Shown piece after piece: positions 16,177 to 23,058 of a DNA stretch of 64,000 bases. Both the position numbers and the translations under genes were made by a program. Position 1 is the stretch's first letter. Every line of letters starts with the position of its first letter. The stretch comes from a virus, in the IMG/VR virus record IMGVR_UViG_3300021420_000018, positions 1-64,000 of that record. One strand, given 5' to 3'. The notes beneath the pieces were generated by a model. It saw only the letters and a list, made by a program, of their open reading frames with translations, was not told where the DNA came from and searched no databases.

Positions 16177-18099
16177 TTACGCCTTTACGGCGCCGTACTT
16201 CGCTTCGGCGCGTGCCAATGCACGGTCGAACACTTTACGGAATACGCGCTTGAGCAATGGGCTCTTTTCCACGCGCTTGGCAACACGCTCTCCGTAAGTG
16301 CTGTAGAGAGCCATAACCAGCTTCGCGAATGGACCAGTCTTCTGCCAATCGTTGACCAGCCACTTGCGGACCAAGTTGACGCGCGGACCGGTGAAGAAGC
16401 TCTCGCCGAAGACCACAGCGGCGATGTAGCACGGTACGAACGGTCCGATGCCGGTACGGATGGCGCTGACCCATGGCAGATAGTGTGCGAGAACTTCCTG
16501 GACATAGGTGCCAAACGTCCACTGTCTCGTCACAATCGGCCATTCAATCGCGTAATAATCTCTTTGGGTTAGGAACGCCGCAACAGCCGGGATGCGCGAG
16601 TGCGGGTAGGGATTCGTCTTGATGTTGTAGAACAAAGTGCCCTGCGGGAACATCGGGTGTAGCCGGACCGGAATAGCCGCGCCGCCCTCAGGGTTGATGC
16701 TGTACTTCGACTTGTAAGCGGTCACCATGAACCCGCCCATCAGTCCGCCCTGCTCATCGCGGGTGTACGGGAAGATGTAGCTGTTGGTGCCGGTCGAAGA
16801 ATAAACGATGGCCGATTCAAGTGAGGCGCGCACATCGGCAGAAACCCAGATCTCATCCGGTTGCGCCTGATAGTTGTTCCAGAGATTCTGCAGGTCGGTT
16901 TCGATTTCTTTGACCTGGCCGTTGCCGGCTGCGGTGAACGAGCCGCCGTTCATGTCCGTCCAGAATCCGTTCTGGAAAGCGTAGGTTCCCAGGCCGTCAA
17001 AGTCGGTAGCCTGGAAGCTGTTGTCCACGTTCAAGCCAGCGGCGTTTCCGAGCTGCGTGCCGGTGGCGACCGCGCTGATCGTGTAGCTAGGCCAAGCCGT
17101 GATTGCGCCTAGCTTGATGTTGCCGGTGGCTGCGGCGACGTTGACGCCCCAGAACCAGGCGTATCCAACAGCACCCTTCACGGCAGGCACCGACACGGCG
17201 ACCGTCTGGAAGGTGGAGTTCGTCGTGACGATCGCGGCCACGTTCGAAATCGCGCTCAAGCCGCAGCTTACGTTCGTCGTCGTGCCGTCTGCGTTCTGGC
17301 GCAGATAGTTGGTCGTTAGACCGTTGGCAACCGATGGCGGCGCAGCGTATCCAGCCTGACCACCAGGGTTCATACCGAACGGAGTGATGGCCACAACAGC
17401 CGCGACGACGTTCGCGCCGGTTCCGAGCACGCCAGTTCCAACAGCGAGCGCGGCCGTAACGTTGGGCGCCTGACCAAGTGCGTAACCGAGGTTTCCGGCA
17501 GCGGTTCCGGAGTTACCCCACAACGTCATCATCTCCTCTTGGAGGCGCAACCGAGCCAGGTTACGGAAATGTTCGTCCGCCAGGTTATCGGTGTAGCCTT
17601 CGCCGGCGAACTGTGCCGTGAAGGTCTCACCGGCGTCCATGCCCAACTCTTTATACGTCGCCAGGTAGTCCACTTCGTTCGGCGTGGCGATCGCATTACG
17701 CTGACCTTCGAGCAAGCCGGCGTAAACGAACGTGGAGTTCGGGTTTCTCGTTGCCTTCCAGTGGGCCGCGGTGCCGACGCCGGCATTCACGCGCCCCATG
17801 CGGGGGATCGATTGAATGAACGGCGTAAGCAAAGGGAACAGGAAATAGGCGGGGCCGCGAAGGTCGAAGAAGTTGAAGCCCGTCGCCGTCGTCAGTCCGG
17901 CCTTGATGAGTTGGCGACCGACCGCCTTGATCAAAGGATGGTCCAGCTTCCATTCCTTTGGAGGGATAGTCCCGCCCATGGTTGTGGGCATGGCTTTCTT
18001 CATCAGCTCGTCCAAAGGAGAGCCTGGAGCCATTTGCTTGGCCAAGTTGGCGCGAGCTTCCACCACATTGGCCTTATAAAGCGGTTGATCGATTCGCAT
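16177..18099 (-). CDS. Major capsid protein with CFI-box-like C-terminus
   Basis: 640 residues, much longer than a basic HK97 capsid. The first ~210 and middle ~350-520 residues look like phage capsid (FFDLRGPAYFLFPLLTP, DLQNLWNNYQAQPDEIWVS, DYYAIEWPIVTRQW). A Val/Ala/Thr-rich insertion lies between. The last ~80 residues, from CYIAAVVFG through NLVRKWL to VKA, resemble the CFI-box C-terminal domain of bacterial surface proteins. It follows protease and scaffold-like genes, as expected for a capsid. Confidence 0.85.
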   Translation of the reverse strand: MRIDQPLYKANVVEARANLAKQMAPGSPLDELMKKAMPTTMGGTIPPKEWKLDHPLIKAVGRQLIKAGLTTATGFNFFDLRGPAYFLFPLLTPFIQSIPRMGRVNAGVGTAAHWKATRNPNSTFVYAGLLEGQRNAIATPNEVDYLATYKELGMDAGETFTAQFAGEGYTDNLADEHFRNLARLRLQEEMMTLWGNSGTAAGNLGYALGQAPNVTAALAVGTGVLGTGANVVAAVVAITPFGMNPGGQAGYAAPPSVANGLTTNYLRQNADGTTTNVSCGLSAISNVAAIVTTNSTFQTVAVSVPAVKGAVGYAWFWGVNVAAATGNIKLGAITAWPSYTISAVATGTQLGNAAGLNVDNSFQATDFDGLGTYAFQNGFWTDMNGGSFTAAGNGQVKEIETDLQNLWNNYQAQPDEIWVSADVRASLESAIVYSSTGTNSYIFPYTRDEQGGLMGGFMVTAYKSKYSINPEGGAAIPVRLHPMFPQGTLFYNIKTNPYPHSRIPAVAAFLTQRDYYAIEWPIVTRQWTFGTYVQEVLAHYLPWVSAIRTGIGPFVPCYIAAVVFGESFFTGPRVNLVRKWLVNDWQKTGPFAKLVMALYSTYGERVAKRVEKSPLLKRVFRKVFDRALARAEAKYGAVKA

Positions 18100-18132
18100 T
18101 TTAAGTTCTCCTATTGGACTGCAAAGAAATCG

Positions 18133-18855
18133 TTACCCTTCGTCGTCGACCTTGATCAGGTGCTCGAACTGCAACGACACATTCGGCTTTGTCTGCATCG
18201 GCGGCTGGCCTGGGCGAGTAACAGCGGTCAAGCCAGAACCGTAAGCTGCCGGCGCAGCCGGGATCACACTCTTGACGCTGTCGGGCCTGATGTCATTGCC
18301 AAGAGCGCGCTGCACTTCTTGAACGATCGCGGCCTTGATGAAGTTAAGGGTGTCCGGATCGTTGTTCATCATTTCCCGAGCCTTCTGAACGAGCGCCATC
18401 TTGGTTTCGTCGAGCATCTGTTCGATGTTGGACACTGGAGCGCCAGCAGCGGCGGCGACAGCGTTAGCTCCGGCGGCTGCCTTGTGCGTAATGGCCGCGG
18501 TCGTGCCGCCCCACTCGGCTACGACGCCCTTCAGAGAGTCGAGATCGGCCTTCGCGACTTCCGCGCGGGCGCGCTCAGACTTCGCTCTTGCTTCGAGCGA
18601 AGCCGACAACGCTTTGAAACTTTCGGCGGCTTTGCCGTGCGCAGCCTTCGAGTCGTCATCATTGTCCTTGGCGTCGTGCGCATCCTTGTTGTCCTTGGCA
18701 AGAGCGGCAAACGCTTTGGACATGGCTTCACTTTGTTCGGCTTCACTCGTGAAGTACGCGATGTCCTTTTCCAGCTGTTCTGCCTGCTTCGCGAGGAAGC
18801 TGGCCATCGAGCGGCCGGCCTTTTCAAGGTCGTTAGGATCGGTCAACTTAAACAT
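18133..18855 (-). CDS. Coiled-coil capsid assembly (scaffold-like) protein
   Basis: 240 residues. The first 110 are Ala/Lys/Glu/Asp-rich with heptad-like spacing; the C-terminus is Pro-rich. Position between protease and major capsid gene is the usual place of a scaffold. Assignment is by position and composition. Confidence 0.6.
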   Translation of the reverse strand: MFKLTDPNDLEKAGRSMASFLAKQAEQLEKDIAYFTSEAEQSEAMSKAFAALAKDNKDAHDAKDNDDDSKAAHGKAAESFKALSASLEARAKSERARAEVAKADLDSLKGVVAEWGGTTAAITHKAAAGANAVAAAAGAPVSNIEQMLDETKMALVQKAREMMNNDPDTLNFIKAAIVQEVQRALGNDIRPDSVKSVIPAAPAAYGSGLTAVTRPGQPPMQTKPNVSLQFEHLIKVDDEG

Positions 18856-18890
18856 GATGTTTCCTCCTGCCGCCCAAGGACGGCGAACTT

Positions 18891-20177
18891 TTAGGCCACG
18901 TGCATCCGCACTTCGTCGACCATTTCACTGGTCTCTTCATTGACCATTGCAACGAGCGTGGCTGCCATGTCGATCAAGTTTTCCGACAGCATATCTGGAA
19001 GCTGCGAATCCTCGTCGCCTTCCCATTCCTGCTCGTTACACACGGCGTACAAAAGCCGGCAGAAGCGATCCAGGTTTTCGGCCAAAAAAGAAACTTCGTA
19101 CATGCCCTTCGCGAGCTTGCCGAGATCATTGTCGAGATCCAGCAAATGCTGGCTTCGGATCTTTTCAAAGTTCGCGTTGACGCAAATGCGTATGCCCTTG
19201 CGAAGCGTGTCGCGGATGGCAGCGATCTTGTCATTCTCGCTGGCTACATCGATTCCAAACTTTTTGGCGGCCGAAACAATCTTGGCCTTTACCTTTGCCT
19301 TGGCAGACGACGGAATACCCTTGGTCTGGTTGAAGCGCGCCAGGGCATTGCGCGCATGGGCGGCGTCATGAACCGGCAACTTCCAGGTTTCCGTTTTTTC
19401 TGGATCGCCAACGTAGGCGAATGCGCTTGCGTGAAGATCTTTGCCGGCGACGCGCTTGGTCTTTGTCTCCTTGACCATCGCCGCCTTGCTCTTGTCCTTG
19501 TCCTTCGCCGCGTCGACAGGTCCGTCATTCTGAAGATCGACTACTTGCGCCGTGTCGTACGGCTGCTTGTCGATCATGGCTGCTATGTCCGCTTCGATCG
19601 TCTTGCCGGCCTTCAGCGCCGACACAGCCTTTTCGAGAGCGTCGATACGGGCCGGGTCGGTGGAAGCTTCCGTCTTGAGGAACTTCCGCATTTCCACGAC
19701 GCCATCCGCACGTATGAAGGCAAAATGAGCCTGAGGCAAACAAGGATTGTCTACCAGCGAAACTTCGCTCGGATTGGCAACGTACCGCATGCAGCCCTTG
19801 TGCACGGGATCCGGATATTGATCGCCGACTTTGCGGCCGCCCTGGCTGAAACCGGTGTAAGTGCGGTCCTCGACCTTCTTCCATGCCTGGTCGTCGCTTA
19901 CCTTGAAGGTCATTATGATTTCTTTGTCTGAGTCGTTGAACTGGAGATCGATCGCCTTGCCTACGGCGCTCAGTTGATGCATCTCGCGAAGATTTCCAAT
20001 GGATGCACCATCGGTAGCCTTTCTGAACTCGTCACTCCAGGCCTTGTAGTACGGTTTTGATTTTTCGTAGTCGCACACTTCGCGATCTTTGTCCGGCAGT
20101 TCGGCGGTGACGATGCCAGACACTTCACGCTTCACCACATCCACTTTCGAAAAAGGGACAAATAAAGTTTTATCCAT
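18891..20177 (-). CDS. Prohead protease / XkdF-like protein with DUF6582-like region
   Basis: 428 residues. The N-terminal ~170 residues read like the XkdF/prohead-protease group (REVSGIVTAELPDKDREVCD, LREMHQLSAVGKA, SEVSLVDNPC). A middle region (KDLHASAFAYVGDP, AHARNALARFNQTKGIP) matches what I recall as DUF6582. The C-terminal ~120 residues are helical. First gene of the capsid operon. Confidence 0.7.
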   Translation of the reverse strand: MDKTLFVPFSKVDVVKREVSGIVTAELPDKDREVCDYEKSKPYYKAWSDEFRKATDGASIGNLREMHQLSAVGKAIDLQFNDSDKEIIMTFKVSDDQAWKKVEDRTYTGFSQGGRKVGDQYPDPVHKGCMRYVANPSEVSLVDNPCLPQAHFAFIRADGVVEMRKFLKTEASTDPARIDALEKAVSALKAGKTIEADIAAMIDKQPYDTAQVVDLQNDGPVDAAKDKDKSKAAMVKETKTKRVAGKDLHASAFAYVGDPEKTETWKLPVHDAAHARNALARFNQTKGIPSSAKAKVKAKIVSAAKKFGIDVASENDKIAAIRDTLRKGIRICVNANFEKIRSQHLLDLDNDLGKLAKGMYEVSFLAENLDRFCRLLYAVCNEQEWEGDEDSQLPDMLSENLIDMAATLVAMVNEETSEMVDEVRMHVA

Positions 20178-20220
20178 TGTGGCGGCTTACGAAAATGTGG
20201 GAACCAACCATCGAGGAAGA

Positions 20221-20249
20221 GATATACACAACAAAACGAGCAGCAACAA
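20221..20249 (-). promoter_or_regulatory. Putative capsid-operon promoter
   Basis: TTGTTG, 17 bp, TATATC on the minus strand, ~45 bp upstream of the protease start. It shares AGTTGTTGCTGC(T/G)CGTTTT with 5490-5518. Confidence 0.45.
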
Positions 20250-20348
20250 CTACTTTGTTCAGGCCATGGCGGCCTGGGCGGTTTGGCTGAATATCTCCGG
20301 GCGGTAAAAGTGAAGGAAGTTAGTCAAAAGTGACTGTAAACTCAGCAG

Positions 20349-20567
20349 GTGAATATGTCGCATGCACCCGTGGAGGAATCACCGCAAGAGCAGTCCGTCT
20401 ATCGCTTCTACACCATGCGCGGGATTTGCGGCCGCTGCCACAAACAGCCCATCGCCAGAGGTTCGATTTCCATGTGCGTTCAGTGTCTTGATGCAAAACG
20501 AGCCATATATCGCAGACTGAGACCGAACGTCATCCCCAACATGGGACGCCCCAGAATAGCTGCTTGA
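20349..20567 (+). CDS. Rightward zinc-finger microprotein
   Basis: 72 residues (GTG start, or ATG at 20355) with CGRCHKQP and CVQCLDAKR. It reads rightward between the capsid operon and the tRNA array. A small palindrome AGTCA-N4-TGACT lies just upstream. Confidence 0.5.
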   Translation: MNMSHAPVEESPQEQSVYRFYTMRGICGRCHKQPIARGSISMCVQCLDAKRAIYRRLRPNVIPNMGRPRIAA

Positions 20568-20576
20568 TAGAAGGTG

Positions 20577-20649
20577 TCCGCCCGGATCGATTCGAACGCT
20601 CACTGTCCGCATTAACAGTGCGGCGTCATGCCGGTTAGACCACCCTCCA
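20577..20649 (-). pseudogene. Degenerate tRNA-Asn (GTT)
   Basis: Good anticodon arm (CCGCA CTGTTAA TGCGG) and a T-loop (TTCGAAT), but the acceptor strands do not pair and no CCA follows, unlike the other tRNAs here. Probably a decayed tRNA-Asn. Confidence 0.4.
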
Positions 20650-20654
20650 AAACT

Positions 20655-20731
20655 TGGGGCTGGCGGCAGGCCTCGAACCCGCGACATCTCCATTACAAAT
20701 GGAGCGCTCTGCCAAGCTGAGCTACGCCAGC
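20655..20731 (-). tRNA. tRNA-Thr (TGT)
   Basis: Acceptor GCTGGCG/CGCCAGC, anticodon arm CTCCA TTTGTAA TGGAG, T arm GCGGG TTCGAGG CCTGC, encoded CCA. Confidence 0.9.
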
Positions 20732-20908
20732 CTAAACTTTTTCCACCGGCTTCAGATGCGGACCATCGTAACTGACGCCGTGGATGTGATTCATCAGAAA
20801 TCCGCTTTCAATCGCCTGCCAGATTTTCTCGGCATCGTCGCCGATGGCGCGTTCTTCGGATCCATCTTCGTACTCGATCTCGACGCGAACAACTTTCTTG
20901 CGTTTCAC
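20732..20908 (-). CDS. Acidic/basic microprotein between tRNAs
   Basis: 58 residues with GGAGG four bases before a GTG start; it ends at the first base of the following tRNA. It opens MKRKKVVRVEIEYEDGSEER. No known domain; a clean example of a microgene embedded in the tRNA array. Confidence 0.6.
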   Translation of the reverse strand: MKRKKVVRVEIEYEDGSEERAIGDDAEKIWQAIESGFLMNHIHGVSYDGPHLKPVEKV

Positions 20909-20921
20909 ACTGCCTCCAAAC

Positions 20922-20997
20922 TGGCGGTCCCGGCGCGATTCAAACGCGCATCGTAGTGCTTAGAAGGCACCTGCCCTATTCGTTGGACCACGGGACC
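20922..20997 (-). tRNA. tRNA-Arg (TCT)
   Basis: Acceptor GGTCCCG/CGGGACC, anticodon loop CTTCTAA, T arm GCGCG TTTGAAT CGCGC, encoded CCA. Reads AGA. Confidence 0.85.
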
Positions 20998-21002
20998 GAA
21001 CT

Positions 21003-21077
21003 TGGGGCCGGAAGTGGGATTCGAACCCACGGTCTGCCGATTACGGATCGGCTGCACTGCCGCTGTGCTATCCCGGC
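21003..21077 (-). tRNA. tRNA-Thr (CGT)
   Basis: Acceptor GCCGGGA/TTCCGGC, anticodon arm GCCGA TCCGTAA TCGGC, T arm GTGGG TTCGAAT CCCAC, CCA encoded. Reads ACG. Confidence 0.9.
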
Positions 21078-21082
21078 AAAAC

Positions 21083-21161
21083 TGGTGGGCCGGGTGGGAT
21101 TTGAACCCACGTTGTCGCCGCTTAAAAGGCGGGTGCATTATCCTGCCTCTGCCACCGACCC
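21083..21161 (-). tRNA. tRNA-Lys (TTT)
   Basis: Acceptor GGGTCGG/CCGGCCC with one G-T pair, anticodon loop CTTTTAA, T arm GTGGG TTTGAAT CCCAC, discriminator A and CCA. Confidence 0.9.
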
Positions 21162-21166
21162 GAAAC

Positions 21167-21364
21167 TCATCGCTTCACTGGCAGCATAGCCAGCTTGGCC
21201 ATCTGCGCCATCCACTCCTTGACTTCAGGATCTTTCAGCAACGTATCGAGAGCCAGCTTATCGAAAACGTGCGCGTGCTCTGGCGACGACAACTCTTCCG
21301 CGTGGACGGCAATCGATCCTAACTTGCAAAGCAACCCAGGCGACGGCTTCATCGGATCACTCAT
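21167..21364 (-). CDS. Helical microprotein between tRNAs
   Basis: 65 residues (MSDPMKPSPGLLCKLG...), mostly helical, ending in PVKR. It fills the gap between tRNA-Arg(CCG) and tRNA-Lys. Function unknown. Confidence 0.5.
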   Translation of the reverse strand: MSDPMKPSPGLLCKLGSIAVHAEELSSPEHAHVFDKLALDTLLKDPEVKEWMAQMAKLAMLPVKR

Positions 21365-21368
21365 AATC

Positions 21369-21444
21369 TGGTGGTCCCGCGGCGACTCGAACGCCGATTT
21401 TGCGATTCGGAATCGCATGCTCTCTCCACTTGAACTACGGGACC
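21369..21444 (-). tRNA. tRNA-Arg (CCG)
   Basis: Acceptor GGTCCCG/CGGGACC, anticodon arm TGCGA TTCCGAA TCGCA, T arm CGGCG TTCGAGT CGCCG, CCA encoded. Reads CGG. Confidence 0.9.
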
Positions 21445-21450
21445 TAAGTT

Positions 21451-21544
21451 TGGTACTGGCCGTCGGTGTCGATCCGACCCGTCGCGCCAATCTAGCGCTC
21501 TCCAGAGCTTATAAAACTCCGCCGCACAGCCGGTGCTGGCCAGT
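21451..21544 (-). tRNA. Class II tRNA-like RNA, apparent anticodon TAT
   Basis: Acceptor ACTGGCC/GGCCAGT pairs perfectly, with A and CCA after it; T arm GTCGG ATCGACA CCGAC. The anticodon loop is TTTATAA, i.e. TAT (Ile AUA). A long variable arm contains GCGC-TAGATTG-GCGC, which is normally a Ser/Leu/Tyr/Sec feature. Identity is therefore uncertain. Confidence 0.6.
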
Positions 21545-21551
21545 TCAGAAC

Positions 21552-21629
21552 TGGTGGGCCTGGAGAGGCTCGAACTCTCAAGTCTTCCGGTTCGTAGCCG
21601 GATGTCCTATCCATTTGAACGACAGGCCC
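21552..21629 (-). tRNA. tRNA-Arg (ACG)
   Basis: Acceptor GGGCCTG/CAGGCCC, anticodon arm TCCGG CTACGAA CCGGA, T arm GAGAG TTCGAGC CTCTC, CCA encoded. Reads CGU/CGC/CGA if A34 is converted to inosine. Confidence 0.9.
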
Positions 21630-21635
21630 TAAACT

Positions 21636-21711
21636 TGGTGCCCGATGATGGATTTGAACCACCGAATGCTCGGGTGTAGACCGAGTGCCTTTGCCGCTTG
21701 GCGAATCGGGC
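21636..21711 (-). tRNA. tRNA-Val (TAC), atypical
   Basis: Acceptor GCCCGAT/ATCGGGC, anticodon arm CTCGG TCTACAC CCGAG, T arm GGTGG TTCAAAT CCATC, CCA encoded. Position 33 is C instead of the near-universal T, and the D arm (CGCCAAGCGGCAAAGGC) looks Gln/Glu-like. Confidence 0.65.
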
Positions 21712-21746
21712 GAAACTTAAGATGTTCTTCGTTTATTTATTCGAAA

Positions 21747-21823
21747 TGGTGCCGTCAACCAGAATCGAACTGGCGTCTGTTCCTTGAAAGAGAACCGTGC
21801 TAATCCACTGCACCATGACGGCG
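21747..21823 (-). tRNA. tRNA-Glu (TTC)
   Basis: Acceptor GCCGTCA/TGACGGC, anticodon arm GTTCT CTTTCAA GGAAC, T arm GCCAG TTCGATT CTGGT, CCA encoded. Confidence 0.9.
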
Positions 21824-21938
21824 AATAGAAAATCGGCGCTGGCAGACTGTGCTTGGTTTTCATCCCCTTCATGGACTCAGCAAGCGCCGAAACTTGATGT
21901 GTGAGCAATGAAGTCATTTGTCACATCCTACCACGTAA

Positions 21939-22013
21939 TGGTGGACCCGCAGAGAATCGAACTCTGGTTTTCCATTTAGGAAACGGGCGTCCTATCCGTT
22001 GGACGACGGGTCC
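21939..22013 (-). tRNA. tRNA-Arg (CCT)
   Basis: Acceptor GGACCCG/CGGGTCC, anticodon loop TTCCTAA with a 4/5-paired stem, T arm CAGAG TTCGATT CTCTG, CCA encoded. Reads AGG. Confidence 0.85.
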
Positions 22014-22104
22014 TCAAAACTAGTCCCCAGAGGCCCGCCAAGGTTTCCAATCACCTGTACCGTGCAGCGCTCCTCAGCTATTGGTGACAGCCTCCAGGGA
22101 TTTC

Positions 22105-22365
22105 TTAGACAATATGCGCTGGCGTATGACCGCACTGATTGCAGCGGATCACAACAGAGCGCGGACCGCTATCGCTCATCGCGAGCGACGCACTCCGGCA
22201 TTTTGCGCAGAGCACGCGCGGCAACAGTGGCTCCAAAACGGCCACGGCCACTTCCTTGATCGGCCTGTGTAGCTTAGGCAGAATCTTGTGCAACGCAACC
22301 TTCACCGGTGTCTTCGCAACTTTCACCGGTGCCTTCGATACGCTCGCGCGTTTTTTAGTTTTCAT
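22105..22365 (-). CDS. Lys-rich zinc-ribbon microprotein
   Basis: 86 residues starting MKTKKRASVSKAPVKVA. The basic N-terminus is followed by CAKC...CNQCGHTP, a zinc ribbon. Possible nucleic-acid binder at the head of the tRNA transcript. Confidence 0.6.
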   Translation of the reverse strand: MKTKKRASVSKAPVKVAKTPVKVALHKILPKLHRPIKEVAVAVLEPLLPRVLCAKCRSASLAMSDSGPRSVVIRCNQCGHTPAHIV

Positions 22366-22432
22366 AAATGCCTCCGTCGCGATCATACCAACAGTGGAAC
22401 ATCAGCTATGTCCCATTCAGGCTATGTCCCAT

Positions 22433-22591
22433 TCAGGACGCTGATGCGGATGCTTGTTTGTGCGCTTGCCTGAAACGCTTCTGCGCCAGGTTGTTCTTGC
22501 ACTGGACGCTGAAATAAAGCTGCGTGCGAACTCTGGGAGTAAACTGCCGTTTGCAAGGGCAGGCGCACCTTCGTTGTTTGTATTTCGGCAT
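22433..22591 (-). CDS. Zinc-finger microprotein at tRNA operon head
   Basis: 52 residues, MPKYKQRRCACPCKRQF then QLYFSVQCKNNLAQKRF: the layout of the short C-x-C...C fingers common in phage and host microproteins. ATG lies 6 bp after the -10 of the promoter at 22598, so its mRNA may be leaderless. Another frame is also open but less protein-like. Confidence 0.6.
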   Translation of the reverse strand: MPKYKQRRCACPCKRQFTPRVRTQLYFSVQCKNNLAQKRFRQAHKQASASAS

Positions 22592-22597
22592 TCCCGC

Positions 22598-22626
22598 TTA
22601 ATAAACGCTTATCGTCCAAGTGTCAA
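22598..22626 (-). promoter_or_regulatory. Promoter with embedded operator (tRNA operon)
   Basis: Minus strand TTGACA, 17 bp, TATTAA, with the palindrome ATAAGCGTTTAT (22601-22612) covering the spacer end and -10. It would drive the microgenes and tRNA array. Confidence 0.7.
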
Positions 22627-22634
22627 GAAAAAAT

Positions 22635-22701
22635 CTTGCAGACAAGTTTGTGCGGCAGCGGGTTACATTTGGAAGGTAACGCTGCCACTTCAGCCCGCAA
22701 G
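22635..22701 (-). ncRNA. Y-RNA-like RNA, copy A
   Basis: 67 nt. The closing stem CTTGC/GCAAG, the conserved GGGCTGAAG on the 5' strand and ACTTGTCT on the 3' strand, and the inner stem GGCAGCG/CGCTGCC enclose a hairpin GTTAC/GTAAC. A T-run follows the 3' stem, so this copy likely ends the transcript. The conserved strands resemble the Ro60-binding helix of Y RNAs. Confidence 0.7.
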
Positions 22702-22709
22702 TAAACTTA

Positions 22710-22808
22710 GCCGTAGACAAGTTGTGCCAATCCGCTGTGGGGTGTCAAGCCCACTTTGCAGCCTTGCGGCTGTTTGGAGACGGTAACGAATCGACTTCAG
22801 CCCACGAC
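22710..22808 (-). ncRNA. Y-RNA-like RNA, copy B
   Basis: 99 nt. Closing stem GTCGT/ACGGC, GGGCTGAAG and ACTTGTCT strands, inner stem GATTCG/CGGATT. The distal part has hairpins CAGCC-GCAA-GGCTG and GTGGG/CCCAC. Same architecture as copies A, C and D with compensating stem changes. Confidence 0.7.
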
Positions 22809-22818
22809 AGAAAATAAA

Positions 22819-22962
22819 GCACGGACAAGGGATGCAATCGGATATGCCTTTCGGCATGCGGCTGCTCTACCAACTGAGCTACGCCCTTCACAGTTGGGAA
22901 GGGCGGTGGGACTCGAACCCACGACCTGCTGCTCCAGATAACCGATTAGCTTCAGCCCGTGC
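22819..22962 (-). ncRNA. YrlA-like Y RNA with permuted tRNA domain, copy C
   Basis: 144 nt. Closing stem GCACGG/CCGTGC, GGGCTGAAG and CCTTGTCC strands and inner stem AATCGG/CCGATT form the Y-RNA-like base. The distal domain is a whole tRNA body in permuted order: T arm GTGGG TTCGAGT CCCAC, acceptor 3' strand CGCCCTT with CCCA, a 6-nt linker, acceptor 5' strand AAGGGCG, D arm GCTC AGTTGGTA GAGC, then GCCGC pairing with GCAGC. A hairpin ATGCC-GAAA-GGCAT sits at the junction. This matches the tRNA mimicry described for bacterial YrlA RNAs. Confidence 0.8.
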
Positions 22963-22971
22963 GAAACTTTT

Positions 22972-23052
22972 GGCAGAGACAAGGTGTGCCAATCGGAATG
23001 AGGCTTTCGCCCCACCTTTTCGAGAGGTAACCGACTGACTTCAGCCCCTGCC
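22972..23052 (-). ncRNA. Y-RNA-like RNA, copy D
   Basis: 81 nt, starting 7 bp after the Rsr stop. Closing stem GGCAG/CTGCC, GGGCTGAAG and CCTTGTCT strands, inner stem AGTCGG/CCGATT. Distal hairpins are ACCT-CTCGAAA-AGGT and GGGGC-GAAA-GCCTC. Confidence 0.75.
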
Positions 23053-23058
23053 ATGAAC

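Noticed and set aside
17539-18894. 451-codon rightward frame opposite the capsid and scaffold genes
   Set aside because: It is the antisense shadow of well-supported genes, has no domain, and follows from their codon use.
18900-19931. 343-codon rightward frame opposite the protease gene
   Set aside because: Antisense shadow; the leftward frame carries the recognisable motifs.
21717-21917. 66-codon leftward frame running through tRNA-Glu
   Set aside because: Ends inside a well-formed tRNA and has no protein-like features after the first 30 codons.
22406-22437. Tandem 16-bp duplication (CTATGTCCCATTCAGG twice)
   Set aside because: Seen clearly, but only two copies and no link to a feature beyond covering the end of a microgene.
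20577-23052. CRISPR array
   Set aside because: The repeated segments are tRNAs and covarying structured RNAs, not identical short repeats with spacers.
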